Assembly (NCBI RefSeq): GCF_016744175.1
Contig: NZ_JADGEV010000003.1
Span: 1-64,000 of the forward strand
Source: Neptunomonas sp.
GTDB lineage: Bacteria; Pseudomonadota; Gammaproteobacteria; Pseudomonadales; Balneatricaceae
Direction: 5' to 3'
Length of the DNA stretch: 64,000 nt
Both the position numbers and the translations under genes were made by a program. The notes under the pieces were generated by a model. The model made no database searches. It was not told where the DNA came from and saw only the letters and a list, made by a program, of their open reading frames with translations. This document shows positions 55,800 to 64,000 of this stretch, piece after piece; within the stretch, counting starts at the first letter, position 1; the number at the start of each line of letters is the position of its first letter.

Positions 55800-57995
55800 C
55801 TAATATTTTTTATGTGATTGATTAAAAGGCTGTTTTGAGGCGAAAAAGAGATAGCTGCTATCGGGTTGATTGCTATTTTTGTTTTCAAATGGCCCTAGGG
55901 TTGAGCGCTCGCGAGCGATGCTTACCCATTGCCCGGGGATTTTTTTGCTAATGGTAAAAGGGGTCTGTGATAGGTTTTGTATGCGTACAACGGTTAAGTA
56001 AATACCGTTGCTTTTATATGCAGCAACAGGCCAGCTGTGCATTTTTTTGTTTAGAAAAACTTTAGGCAGTTTTATCTGCTTTACCGGGAGCGTTTTTATA
56101 ATGTCGGTGGTGGTTGGCTTGTTGTGTAAAACACGAGCTGCATAGCGGTTTAGGCGCATTAAATGACTCATGTTAACGGGAGGAGAGGCTTCCGGCTTTA
56201 CTGATGTGGCGGTATCTTCGTGGCGAGCAAAGTCTATTTCTTCAAGCTCACGAGATTTTTTGGCCGCGTCTTCTGGTGTTGCAATAATGTGTGGGGTGAT
56301 AAGCATTATGTATTGCGCGTCTGACTTTACTTCTTTTTTAGTACGAAATAGCTCACCCAAAAGAGGGATGTCACCTAAAACAGGGATGGTTGATTTGGTG
56401 TCGCTATCCACTTGATTAATCATGCCGCCTAAAGCAATGGTGTGGCCATCTTTGGCAACAACAATGGTTTTAAGTGTGGATTCTTCAACGGTATCGAGCT
56501 TTACTGAGTCGATCTGGCCTGTTGTGGGGTTGAAAAAAGGGAAGTCCATCCCTTGTTTTTTGAGTGCGGATGTCGATTGGAGTATATCGATAGTGACGGT
56601 GCCATCATCGTTTACACTAGGAAGTAGTGCGAGGGTGTTGCCTATTTTTCGTACCTCTGTTTCTAGTTGGGTATCAGTTGATGTGGTAACGCTAGCGATC
56701 CCATTATTGTTAGAGGTAGTGCTGCCGCCATCAAGCCCGACTGCAATGACCTGATCTTCACCAATAAATAAACGTGAAGGGCGGTTGTTAGATGCTAATA
56801 AAATAGGTTTGGCAATGACTTCTGCTATGTTCTTCTCTTCGAGTAATTCAATTTTGGCATTAACGTATTTGCTGTAATACTCATAGAAGCCACCAGTTAA
56901 GCCGTTAAAGCCTGTTTTGGTTACAGATGAGCCTGCAAGTTGATGTGCAAGTTGTTGAACCCTGTTTAATGATAAATCTTCCAGTTCAATGGTGGCGGTT
57001 CCATCGGCTACTTCTTGTAATGTGCTGCCGCTTTTGTAATTAGCATTGGACGTGTTTAGGGCACTGTTGTAGCTAATATCAAAATCTTGGCTGAAATTTT
57101 CGCCTTGGCTGATGCGTAATATTTTAGTTTCTAGTAATACTTGCGGCGTAGGTTTATCACTTTTTTTAATCAAATCCTCAATATCGCTTAAGGCCTGTTC
57201 GTCGCTGGTACGAACAAACATTAAGTTATGAATTCGGTTGGTTGCGATAAAAATAGGTGTTTTTATGCCGATTTTCTTGCCATTACCATCGGCGTTAACT
57301 TGAGTGGTGTTAAGCATTCGCATCTGGGTGGTACTAAGTTTGGTGTTTGTGCTAACCGAAGCTTGAATGTTGTCGTCGCTTTGTAGGGTTGTTATTTCAC
57401 CGCTGCTTTCGCCGCTGTAGTTGTTGTTTCCGCTATTGTTATTGCCGTTGTCGCGGCTGTTATTGTTGGTAATGTTTACGCGATTATTGTTTTGCCCAGA
57501 ACTGGAAGACGTTTGCTCATCTATAGATTTTAAGTAATCAGAAGGGATACCGCTAAAATCATCCAAATCTTCTTGTAGTTTTAAGGTGACGCGATCACCG
57601 AAGAGGCTCTGAATGGTTAGTGCTGTCGCTGTTACGTTTTGGTGCTTGAGGGTAAAGGAGCGAATAATATCATCACGATAGATGACAATGTCTTCCTGGT
57701 ATTGTTTTTCAGTCATGATCAAATAACTGTTATTGCTTTTGCTGTAGCGGTACCAAAGCCCTGATACCCGAGAAATCATCTCCACGGCATGCTTGAGTTT
57801 AATATTTTGCAGTAATAAATCGACGGTGGCATTACTTGCCTCACGTGTCACTGCGATGTTGGCGCCGCTTAGTGTGGCGAGTATGCGTGCGGCATCACGG
57901 ATGTTGGCTTCTTTGAACTCTACGCGAGTGATTGTGATCGCATTAGCGGGTTGCCAGCAAAGAAGTAGGGCGATTATCAATAGTTTCTTAAACAT
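55800..57995 (-). CDS. secretin (GspD/MshL/PilQ-like)
   Basis: A signal peptide (to ANA, residue 19) precedes an STN-type domain (residues 20-100), an Asn/Ser-rich linker (about 165-200), a secretin N domain and the C-terminal beta-barrel secretin domain (TIVVAKDGHTIALGGM, PVLGDIPLLGELF, LITPHII). Such rings form the outer-membrane channel. About 130 residues follow the barrel, longer than normal for MshL. The PilP-like lipoprotein lies just upstream in the operon. Confidence 0.92.
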   Translation of the reverse strand: MFKKLLIIALLLCWQPANAITITRVEFKEANIRDAARILATLSGANIAVTREASNATVDLLLQNIKLKHAVEMISRVSGLWYRYSKSNNSYLIMTEKQYQEDIVIYRDDIIRSFTLKHQNVTATALTIQSLFGDRVTLKLQEDLDDFSGIPSDYLKSIDEQTSSSSGQNNNRVNITNNNSRDNGNNNSGNNNYSGESSGEITTLQSDDNIQASVSTNTKLSTTQMRMLNTTQVNADGNGKKIGIKTPIFIATNRIHNLMFVRTSDEQALSDIEDLIKKSDKPTPQVLLETKILRISQGENFSQDFDISYNSALNTSNANYKSGSTLQEVADGTATIELEDLSLNRVQQLAHQLAGSSVTKTGFNGLTGGFYEYYSKYVNAKIELLEEKNIAEVIAKPILLASNNRPSRLFIGEDQVIAVGLDGGSTTSNNNGIASVTTSTDTQLETEVRKIGNTLALLPSVNDDGTVTIDILQSTSALKKQGMDFPFFNPTTGQIDSVKLDTVEESTLKTIVVAKDGHTIALGGMINQVDSDTKSTIPVLGDIPLLGELFRTKKEVKSDAQYIMLITPHIIATPEDAAKKSRELEEIDFARHEDTATSVKPEASPPVNMSHLMRLNRYAARVLHNKPTTTDIIKTLPVKQIKLPKVFLNKKMHSWPVAAYKSNGIYLTVVRIQNLSQTPFTISKKIPGQWVSIARERSTLGPFENKNSNQPDSSYLFFASKQPFNQSHKKY

Positions 57996-57997
57996 GT

Positions 57998-58561
57998 TTA
58001 CTGCACCACCATTTGTTGGCCATAGCTGCCAGTTTCGACAATTAAATTCAGTTCGTTAATTTCTAAGATGTGTAAAACGGCGCCAGATGAGGCTATTTGT
58101 TGCAAGCCAATCTTGTCGCCTTTTTTAACAACAAATGTTCCAAGGTTTTCAATTTCTAGTAAGGCCATTTTTTTACCTTGGCTTTGTGTTACTCCACGAA
58201 AATTCATTTTTGGAAGGCTGCTATGCATTTTCTTAAACGGCACGCTTTCGGGGGTGTTTTGAGGAAGTGTGCTTGGTGTAAAGTAATCTGTGTTTGAAAT
58301 GTGAGCACTGGGTAATTTTGCAAAAGGTTGTTGAGGGTTCTTTTTGCGGTTTTTGAGCTGCTTGTCCAGTTGCCTGTTTAATTCACTATAGTAAGCATCC
58401 AGCATGGGGATCAGGTTCTCTGTAGAGGATCTTTCTGCAAGACGTGCTGCCGTTTTTGGTGAATCTGTATTCTCGGCTCCTTGGCAGGCAACACTCAGCA
58501 TGAGGGCGGTGATTGCGACAAGTGGTTGCCCTGTAAGTCGTTTAAACAAAATTAACCTCAA
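57998..58561 (-). CDS. PilP/GspC-like lipoprotein
   Basis: An N-terminal signal with a lipobox-like SVAC at residues 23-26 is followed by a proline-rich linker, and the last 60 residues (LLEIENLGTFVVKKGDKIG ... ILEINELNLIV) form a small beta domain like PilP or GspC. This protein links the inner-membrane PilNO/GspL complex to the secretin. It starts the cluster and lies beside Fur box C. Confidence 0.75.
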   Translation of the reverse strand: MRLILFKRLTGQPLVAITALMLSVACQGAENTDSPKTAARLAERSSTENLIPMLDAYYSELNRQLDKQLKNRKKNPQQPFAKLPSAHISNTDYFTPSTLPQNTPESVPFKKMHSSLPKMNFRGVTQSQGKKMALLEIENLGTFVVKKGDKIGLQQIASSGAVLHILEINELNLIVETGSYGQQMVVQ

Positions 58562-58627
58562 CTTTTATACTGCTAAATAAGATCTGTTTGAATATTCTAC
58601 ATCGATATAGTAAATTGTATCAATAAT

Positions 58628-58646
58628 GAGATACATTATCATTATC
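58628..58646. promoter_or_regulatory. Fur box C between divergent operons
   Basis: On the minus strand GATAATGATAATGTATCTC matches the Fur consensus at 15 of 19 positions, the first 12 without a gap. A TGTATC-N8-GATACA palindrome overlaps it at 58616-58635. It lies between the start of the pilus cluster (58561) and the lipoprotein (58672), so it can serve both. Confidence 0.65.
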
Positions 58647-58671
58647 ATTTATATTGTTTTGGAGAATGCTA

Positions 58672-58860
58672 ATGCGTCGCTTGATAACAGTCTTGTTGTC
58701 AATCTGGATAGCCGGCTGTGCTTCGGTTGAAACAGCTGGGAATAAAGAGACAGCCAGCACCTATGTTGTTAATGGGCATAAAGCTAGCCAAGAGCTGGAG
58801 CTTTACGTTTACCCTCAAGATTCAACAAGTGAAGGGTATGTGCTGCGCTTAAATTACTAA
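58672..58860 (+). CDS. small lipoprotein
   Basis: The 62-residue protein from ATG 58672 has a signal with lipobox IAGC (Cys16) and a short polar remainder. GGAG at 58661-58664 precedes it by seven bases and decides against the upstream TTG. It lies between Fur box C and the di-heme oxidoreductase. Function unknown. Confidence 0.6.
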   Translation: MRRLITVLLSIWIAGCASVETAGNKETASTYVVNGHKASQELELYVYPQDSTSEGYVLRLNY

Positions 58861-58958
58861 TGTAACTACTGTGTTGTGTCAGCGTCCGTGGGGGATGTGA
58901 TAACAGCACAGTATGAAATGCATCGACAGATTTCAAATTAATCTATACGGAGTTTTAA

Positions 58959-60482
58959 ATGAGTACCTCGCTGGCTGTTAGTCACACCCCCACGGATCAA
59001 TTACCTGATGCGCCCAAAAATACGTGGCTGTTGCGTACAGGGTTAATAGCTCTTGTTGCTTGCTCAGGTGTTTTTGCTTACACATTTTATGAGTCACGTA
59101 TTAAGCCTCTGGATGGTTACGGTGATGATTGGAAGCCCATTGATGTTTTAAAAAGTAAGCCAGCTAAAGCACTATCGGGCGGTGATTTAACGCACTTCAT
59201 GTTTGGCGATATCTCTTTTGAAACGGAAGCACATAACTTGCCTTGGCAGTTGTCTGCTCTGTTTGATGCAGGCGATGGTGTATTTGAAAGACCTTTTACT
59301 GAAGCATTAGCTTCTGGATATAGGGCCGATGCCGATGGCGTTGGGCCTGTTTTTAATATGGCGTCTTGTGAGGGCTGCCATGTTGCGGATGGCCGTGCTG
59401 CGCCGCCCACCATCCCTGGGCAAGCATTAGAGGGGTTGTTGTTTCGTGTTTCAGTTCCAGGAACTGATGCCAATGGCGGGCCTAAGCCGCACCCAGTGTA
59501 TGGAGGGCAGCTAGCTGATAAGGCTATTGATGGCCATCAATCAGAAATTAGCTATCAAATCGATTTTGAATTGGTCACGGGTCAGTATGCGGACGGCACA
59601 CCTTATGAGCTAGAAAAGCCAATTTATAGCTTTCCTGATCAGAATTATGGTCCGTTAGGTAAAGAGGCTATGGTTTCTCCCCGAATAGCACCTGTCATGA
59701 TTGGCATGGGGTTATTGGATGCAGTGACAGATGCAGATATTTTATCGCGAGCAGATGAACACGATACTGATGGCGACGGAATTTCTGGTAAGGCAAACCG
59801 TGTCTGGAGTGTCGAGAACAAAGATTACCGCGTTGGTAAATATGGCTGGAAAGCTGAAACACCCACCTTATCACACCAAGCAATGGATGCAGCCATCAAT
59901 GACATGGGGATTACTAACCCATTATTTCCACAAGAGAATTGCACCCCTTCACAATCCGTTTGCCAGCAAGCATTATCGGGCACCACTGATGCGCCTGTTG
60001 AGCTGACAGAGACTCAGATGAATGAGGTAGTAACTTACCTGGAGTTTTTGGCGGTGCCGGGGCGTGACTACTTGGACAACCCCGAGGTGCAGTTAGGAGA
60101 GAATCTTTTTAATGCGATTGGTTGTGAATCTTGCCATCGCAGTGAGTTTACAACAGGTGAAGAGCAGCGCCAAAAGCGTCTTCATAACCAAGATATTCGC
60201 CCTTATACCGATCTTTTATTACACGATATGGGGCCTAATCTAGCTGACCATCGTCCTTCCTTTTCTGCAACAGGTTATGAGTGGAGAACGGCTCCGTTAT
60301 GGGGCATTGGCATGGTTGAACGTGTTAATGGACATACGCGGTTTATGCACGATGGCCGTGCTCGCAACATGGAAGAAGCCATTTTATGGCATGGGGGAGA
60401 AGCAGAAACAGCTAAGCAGCGCTTTACGGCGTTGCCCAAAGCTGAGCGTGAATCCCTGTTGAAATTCCTCAAATCTCTTTGA
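58959..60482 (+). CDS. di-heme thiol oxidoreductase-like (DUF1111/DHOR)
   Basis: A 507-residue protein with an N-terminal membrane anchor (residues 24-44) and two c-type heme motifs, CEGCH at 137-141 and CESCH at 389-393. The DUF1111/DHOR family forms periplasmic di-heme proteins, and in some bacteria members lie in iron-regulated loci. It sits near Fur box C and after the lipoprotein. Electron partners are not visible. The substrate is unproven. Confidence 0.88.
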   Translation: MSTSLAVSHTPTDQLPDAPKNTWLLRTGLIALVACSGVFAYTFYESRIKPLDGYGDDWKPIDVLKSKPAKALSGGDLTHFMFGDISFETEAHNLPWQLSALFDAGDGVFERPFTEALASGYRADADGVGPVFNMASCEGCHVADGRAAPPTIPGQALEGLLFRVSVPGTDANGGPKPHPVYGGQLADKAIDGHQSEISYQIDFELVTGQYADGTPYELEKPIYSFPDQNYGPLGKEAMVSPRIAPVMIGMGLLDAVTDADILSRADEHDTDGDGISGKANRVWSVENKDYRVGKYGWKAETPTLSHQAMDAAINDMGITNPLFPQENCTPSQSVCQQALSGTTDAPVELTETQMNEVVTYLEFLAVPGRDYLDNPEVQLGENLFNAIGCESCHRSEFTTGEEQRQKRLHNQDIRPYTDLLLHDMGPNLADHRPSFSATGYEWRTAPLWGIGMVERVNGHTRFMHDGRARNMEEAILWHGGEAETAKQRFTALPKAERESLLKFLKSL

Positions 60483-60491
60483 TCTATTTAG

Positions 60492-60525
60492 CACCTTTGT
60501 CATAACAAAACACAAAGGTGTTTTT
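60492..60525 (+). terminator. Rho-independent terminator after the di-heme gene
   Basis: CACCTTTGT (60492-60500) and ACAAAGGTG (60512-60520) form a 9-bp stem with an 11-base loop, followed by five T. It ends the di-heme transcript, so the next three genes need their own promoter. Confidence 0.8.
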
Positions 60526-60542
60526 CTATAAGGAAACATACA

Positions 60543-61490
60543 ATGACGGCTGCATTTAGCCCTATAAACCTGCAAGTTCGTGAAGAGCTTCAGGCTGCAT
60601 ATCAACAAATTAACCAGCTAGTGCTAGGTAAAGATCACCAAGTAAAGTTGGCCCTAAGCGGTTTATTAGCCGGTGGGCATATTTTGCTTGAAGACATACC
60701 GGGAATGGGGAAGACCGTCTTTTCTCACGCACTGGCAATAACTTTAGGCATGAATTACAAAAGAGTACAGTTTACAAATGACTTACTCCCCGCGGATTTA
60801 CTTGGCGCCTCTATTTATGAGCGTGAAAGTGGAACATTTCGCTTTGTACAAGGACCTATTTTCTGTGAATTATTATTAGCAGATGAAATAAACAGAGCCA
60901 CACCTAAAACACAAAGTGCATTGTTAGAAGCGATGGAAGAAAAGCAGGTGAGCTTAGAAGGTGAAACGCGTCCACTACCTATGCCTTTTTTCGTGATAGC
61001 CACACAAAATCCTGTTGAGCAACTGGGTACATCTCCTTTACCGGAATCCCAGTTGGATAGGTTTTTACTGCGTTTGCAAATGGGATATCCAACGAAAGAA
61101 GCTGAGCTGGCACTTTTTTCAGGTGAGAGCCGCCGAGAGATGATGTTATCACTAAAGCCGGCCATCAGCCGTGAGGCGCTCTTGGAGGCTCAGCAGAGTG
61201 CCACACGTGTTAAATCCAGTGATAGCGCATTATCTTATTTGTATGAGTTATTAAAGTTTAGCCGAGATAGTGGCTTGTTTGTTAATGGTCTATCTACGCG
61301 CGCAGGCTTAGGTGTTCTTCATGCTGCTAAAGCGTGGGCCTGGCTTAGCCAAGATGAGCACTTGCTGCCTGGACATATCCAAAATGTTTTTCCTTATGTG
61401 GTGGGGCATCGTTTGCAGTTACTGGCCGGTGCTAATGACCCGATGAGTAATGGTCAGTTGATATTGGATAGTGTGGCTGTGCCTCGATGA
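60543..61490 (+). CDS. MoxR-family AAA ATPase
   Basis: Walker A IPGMGKT and Walker B LLADEINRATPKTQSALLEAMEE are typical MoxR. The gene is 315 residues long and heads an operon of MoxR, DUF58 and DUF3488-transglutaminase genes, a common set of unknown function, with ATGA overlaps at each junction. It is a separate MoxR type from the one at 10.8 kb. Confidence 0.9.
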   Translation: MTAAFSPINLQVREELQAAYQQINQLVLGKDHQVKLALSGLLAGGHILLEDIPGMGKTVFSHALAITLGMNYKRVQFTNDLLPADLLGASIYERESGTFRFVQGPIFCELLLADEINRATPKTQSALLEAMEEKQVSLEGETRPLPMPFFVIATQNPVEQLGTSPLPESQLDRFLLRLQMGYPTKEAELALFSGESRREMMLSLKPAISREALLEAQQSATRVKSSDSALSYLYELLKFSRDSGLFVNGLSTRAGLGVLHAAKAWAWLSQDEHLLPGHIQNVFPYVVGHRLQLLAGANDPMSNGQLILDSVAVPR

Positions 61491-62353
61491 ATAAGAGATT
61501 GAGTATTCGGCTATCAATATCAGGCGTTGTTCTGATTATTACCTTGTTTCTAATACAGTTATTAGCCATTAATTACAGTAATAACTTATTGTTTACCTTT
61601 GGGTTTTTGCTGATATCAATTTTATTGATTAGTTTCTGGTTTGGACTGCGAAACATGAAGGTGATCAATGGAAGTTGTCAGCATACTGAACCTGTGCATG
61701 TAGGGCAACCGCTCATATTTCGTCTGATTCTTAATGAAGAAAAAGGTTTAACGCGTTATCAATTAAGGATAGAAGGTGCTGATGAGGACAGTGATTTAGC
61801 GGCTTCTTCTCAGCAAGAATACAGTTTGCAGCAGTTGGCAAATGTTAGAGGGCTTGTTCCATCGACTGAGGCTGTATTAGTAAGTGACTGGCCACTGGGT
61901 TTTTTTGTTTTCCGAAGGACTCTTTGCACTTTACCTGAGGTGTTTGTATATCCGGCTACAGGTTTGCGGCTTCCTTTAAAAACAATGATGAGTGATGCTC
62001 AGGCGCAGCATCATGATGCGGTAGATTCTCTTGCTGGGCTGCGTACATACCAGCCAGGAGACAATATGCGTCGTATTCATTGGCGAGCACTTGCACGTAA
62101 TGAGCAATTGCAAGTGCGTGAGTTTGAAGGTGAAGAGGGCGACCCTTCTGGTTGGCTGCTGTGGGATGACACGTCTGATTTGTCATATGAAGAGCGTATC
62201 TGTTGTTTGACAGATTGGGTGCTTGAATCTTACCGGCAAGATAAAATTTTTGGTTTAAGGCTTCCTAGCACAGAAGTGCTTCCTGAGTTTGGAGTCAAAC
62301 AGCGCCATTTGTGCTTGTCTGAGTTGGCTAAAATGCCGGAGTTGGCAGCATGA
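61487..62353 (+). CDS. DUF58 domain protein
   Basis: Two N-terminal membrane helices are followed by a soluble DUF58 domain with GLRTYQPGDNMRRIHWRALARNEQLQVREFEGEEGD. It overlaps the MoxR gene by four bases (ATGA) and the transglutaminase gene by four. DUF58 and MoxR usually act as a pair in envelope processes of unknown detail. Confidence 0.9.
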   Translation: MNKRLSIRLSISGVVLIITLFLIQLLAINYSNNLLFTFGFLLISILLISFWFGLRNMKVINGSCQHTEPVHVGQPLIFRLILNEEKGLTRYQLRIEGADEDSDLAASSQQEYSLQQLANVRGLVPSTEAVLVSDWPLGFFVFRRTLCTLPEVFVYPATGLRLPLKTMMSDAQAQHHDAVDSLAGLRTYQPGDNMRRIHWRALARNEQLQVREFEGEEGDPSGWLLWDDTSDLSYEERICCLTDWVLESYRQDKIFGLRLPSTEVLPEFGVKQRHLCLSELAKMPELAA

Positions 62354-64000
62354 AAATGTTAAGTTTGACGCTGAATAAATCATCCTTTATAGGGCTTGCT
62401 GCTTTTCAAATTTATGCACTGTTGCCGCTACTTCCCAGTTTGGTATGGATTCAATCGCTTCTTGTGTTGGCGCCTTTCCTACTGGGTATCTGGCATAAAT
62501 CTTATAAGCATATTAATAGCTTTGTGCTTCTTGGGTTGGCTGCTTGGGCTGGCTCTGTATATGTTAGTCAGCATGGTTGGTTCAGTAGTAATGCTTTGAT
62601 AAGTGGCATGCTGTTAGTGCTTAGTTTTAAGTGGTTAGAGGCTAAAAGCCATCAAGAGTATCAGTTGTTAGCCACGATTGGGTTAATCCCGGTAGCGTTA
62701 AGTAGCCTCTATTTTACAGGGCTGGTTGCGCTTCTTTATTTAGTGTTAGGTGTGTTGTTTTACTTGGTTGTATTGTTGGGATGGAAGGCGCATGTTCGCT
62801 TTAAGACAGCGTTATATGGAGCTACAAGATTCCTGATGTTTTCTTTACCTATGGTCGCTCTTTTATTTGTGACCGTCCCTCGTATACAGGGACCTCTGTG
62901 GGATTTAGGGATTGTATTGGGTTTGCCTATTGAACTCATGATAGACCATGAGCAACGCCAGAAAGGGTTAACTGCAAAATTACAAGCGGGACAAATAAGC
63001 CGGCTAAAGAAAAGCGACCAGCCAGTGTTAGTGGCTGAGTTTGATGGCGTTGTTCCTTACAAAAGTAAGTTGTATTGGCGTGGGCCTGTTTATTCAAAAT
63101 TTGATGGTATTGACTGGAGTCTTCCTAAGGGGTGGGGGAATCGTAGTAAGTTGCTGTCTCGTGCGTTTCGAAACCAAGATGAGCTGTTGCGCATTATGTC
63201 AACGAAGGACCAAATGGTTAGCTATGAAGCGCGTATTTCTGCTCATGGTGAGCGTTATATGTATGCATTGGACTTTCCCGTTGGGCGTAGCGCAGAAACC
63301 TTTATCTCCTCCGACTTTCAGGTGCTTGGTATTCGGCCTCTGAATCACGAATTTAATTACCAGCAGAAAGCTTATTTACAGTACCAAGGCGGGCGAGAGC
63401 TTAAAAGCTCTGAGCTGGTCCGCTATTTAGAATTACCTGTCCAATCCAACCCACAGCTACAAGCGTGGGGGCGCGACCTTGCTAAGCAATGGCCTCAGGC
63501 GAGTGATCGGATACATGCTTTAAGAGTGCACTTAGCAGAGGGTGGCTACCAGATCACTCAAACACCGGATATAGCAGTAAGTAGGCATAGCCTAGATGAG
63601 TTTTTCTTTTTAGGTAAAGCGGGTGGTGTTGAGCACTTGGCCTCATCAACGGCTGTGGTGTTACGTGCTGCCGGGGTGCCAACAAGACTTGTCGCGGGTT
63701 ACAGAGGCGGAAGCCTCATTGCATTGACAAATTTTGTTGTTGTCAGGCAAGCAAATGCCCATGTATGGGTTGAGGCTTGGTTGGCTGATACTGGCTGGCA
63801 GCGCATAGAAGCGTTGGATTTTGTACTTCCTCTCGAGCCTGAAGCCACTAAAAAAGCTGGGGCTACTGCGTTAAAAGCACCAGAGAAAGCGCCCAAAAAG
63901 TCTCCGGCTTTAGCAGCAGATAAGCCTGTTAAAAAAATCAATAAAACGGACACATCTAAGCAAAAAGAAAGCGAAAAACTTCAGGCTATTTCTGGTTTTC
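62350..64000 (+). CDS. DUF3488/transglutaminase-like membrane protein, 3' truncated, catalytic Cys lost
   Basis: The frame is open to the right edge. Several N-terminal helices (DUF3488) lead to LYWRGPVYSKFDGIDW and a transglutaminase-like core (VEHLASSTAVVLRAAGVPTRLVAGYRGG, ANAHVWVEAW). In active TgpA-type relatives the core reads GFCEHYAS, but here codons GGT-GGT-GTT-GAG-CAC at 63628-63642 give GGVEH, so the cysteine is Val. The His remains, and the usual RVDPT is RIEALD. This predicts an inactive enzyme. A Lys-rich, Ala/Pro-rich tail begins near residue 500. Confidence 0.85.
   Translation, partial: MKMLSLTLNKSSFIGLAAFQIYALLPLLPSLVWIQSLLVLAPFLLGIWHKSYKHINSFVLLGLAAWAGSVYVSQHGWFSSNALISGMLLVLSFKWLEAKSHQEYQLLATIGLIPVALSSLYFTGLVALLYLVLGVLFYLVVLLGWKAHVRFKTALYGATRFLMFSLPMVALLFVTVPRIQGPLWDLGIVLGLPIELMIDHEQRQKGLTAKLQAGQISRLKKSDQPVLVAEFDGVVPYKSKLYWRGPVYSKFDGIDWSLPKGWGNRSKLLSRAFRNQDELLRIMSTKDQMVSYEARISAHGERYMYALDFPVGRSAETFISSDFQVLGIRPLNHEFNYQQKAYLQYQGGRELKSSELVRYLELPVQSNPQLQAWGRDLAKQWPQASDRIHALRVHLAEGGYQITQTPDIAVSRHSLDEFFFLGKAGGVEHLASSTAVVLRAAGVPTRLVAGYRGGSLIALTNFVVVRQANAHVWVEAWLADTGWQRIEALDFVLPLEPEATKKAGATALKAPEKAPKKSPALAADKPVKKINKTDTSKQKESEKLQAISGF

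Noticed and set aside
57420-57520. Asn/Ser-rich low-complexity DNA as a repeat array
   Set aside because: It is coding sequence for a flexible Asn/Ser linker in the secretin; the codons vary and are not a tandem DNA repeat.
44075-58561. Plain MSHA pilus or plain type II secretion operon
   Set aside because: The set has a PilT-like motor, two GspE ATPases and no GspG/H/I/J/K series or prepilin peptidase, so neither name fits exactly.
1-64000. CRISPR arrays, tRNA or rRNA genes, insertion sequences, prophage
   Set aside because: No repeat-spacer pattern, cloverleaf, transposase or phage gene was seen on reading; a tRNA scan and IS search were not run.

Overview
The window looks like chromosomal DNA from a marine gammaproteobacterium, probably of the Oceanospirillaceae / Neptunomonas-Marinobacterium type. 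This is an inference from moderate GC, many c-di-GMP, chemotaxis and efflux genes, a PhnY/PhnZ phosphonate pathway, and MSHA/type II-like pilus genes. I see no rRNA, tRNA, CRISPR array, transposase, integrase or prophage. The first and last genes run off the window.

Layout. 1-6.4 kb: DoxX/DUF417 fragment, GFA protein, DMT exporters, an HD-GYP protein and a methyl-accepting chemotaxis protein. 6.8-10.5 kb: an SPFH lipoprotein, then a convergent sulfide-oxidation pair (DUF442-SQR fusion and ETHE1-type persulfide dioxygenase). 10.8-13.1 kb: a MoxR ATPase with a CoxE-type VWA protein. 13.6-16.9 kb: a periplasmic binding protein with a GGDEF-EAL protein. 17-21.9 kb: a TetR-MFP-RND efflux operon with a repeated operator. 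22-26.3 kb: LysR/MFS, threonine aldolase and AraC. 26.4-29.3 kb: a 2-aminoethylphosphonate locus (phnR regulator, a truncated ABC membrane gene, phnY and phnZ) with a perfect GntR-type palindrome before phnZ. 29.4-38.8 kb: mixed metabolism and transport (GST, HAD, YkgJ, ABC exporter, RTX/M10 protease, TSUP exporter, LysR/EamA, HPP/TetR with two matching operators). 38.8-43.6 kb: small conserved protein, AraC, glutaredoxin, an Lpd-like flavoprotein with a C-terminal CxxC, an NrtS-like protein, and flavohemoglobin behind two NsrR-like sites.

44-58.6 kb is the most unusual part: a leftward cluster of 13 genes for a type II secretion / MSHA-like pseudopilus machine. It has a secretin, PilP-like lipoprotein, GspL/PilM-like and PilO-like proteins, a PilT-like ATPase, two GspE/PilB ATPases, one GspF and three prepilins. 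Three separate 19-bp sites, each matching the Fur consensus at 15 of 19 positions, sit in front of its transcription blocks. One is shared with a divergent lipoprotein and di-heme oxidoreductase. This suggests an iron-starvation-controlled secretion or pilus system. The main pilin has a roughly 190-base 5' region with GGA-bearing hairpins, suggesting CsrA/RsmA control. 60.5-64 kb holds a second MoxR set (MoxR, DUF58, DUF3488-transglutaminase) in which the transglutaminase appears to have lost its catalytic cysteine.
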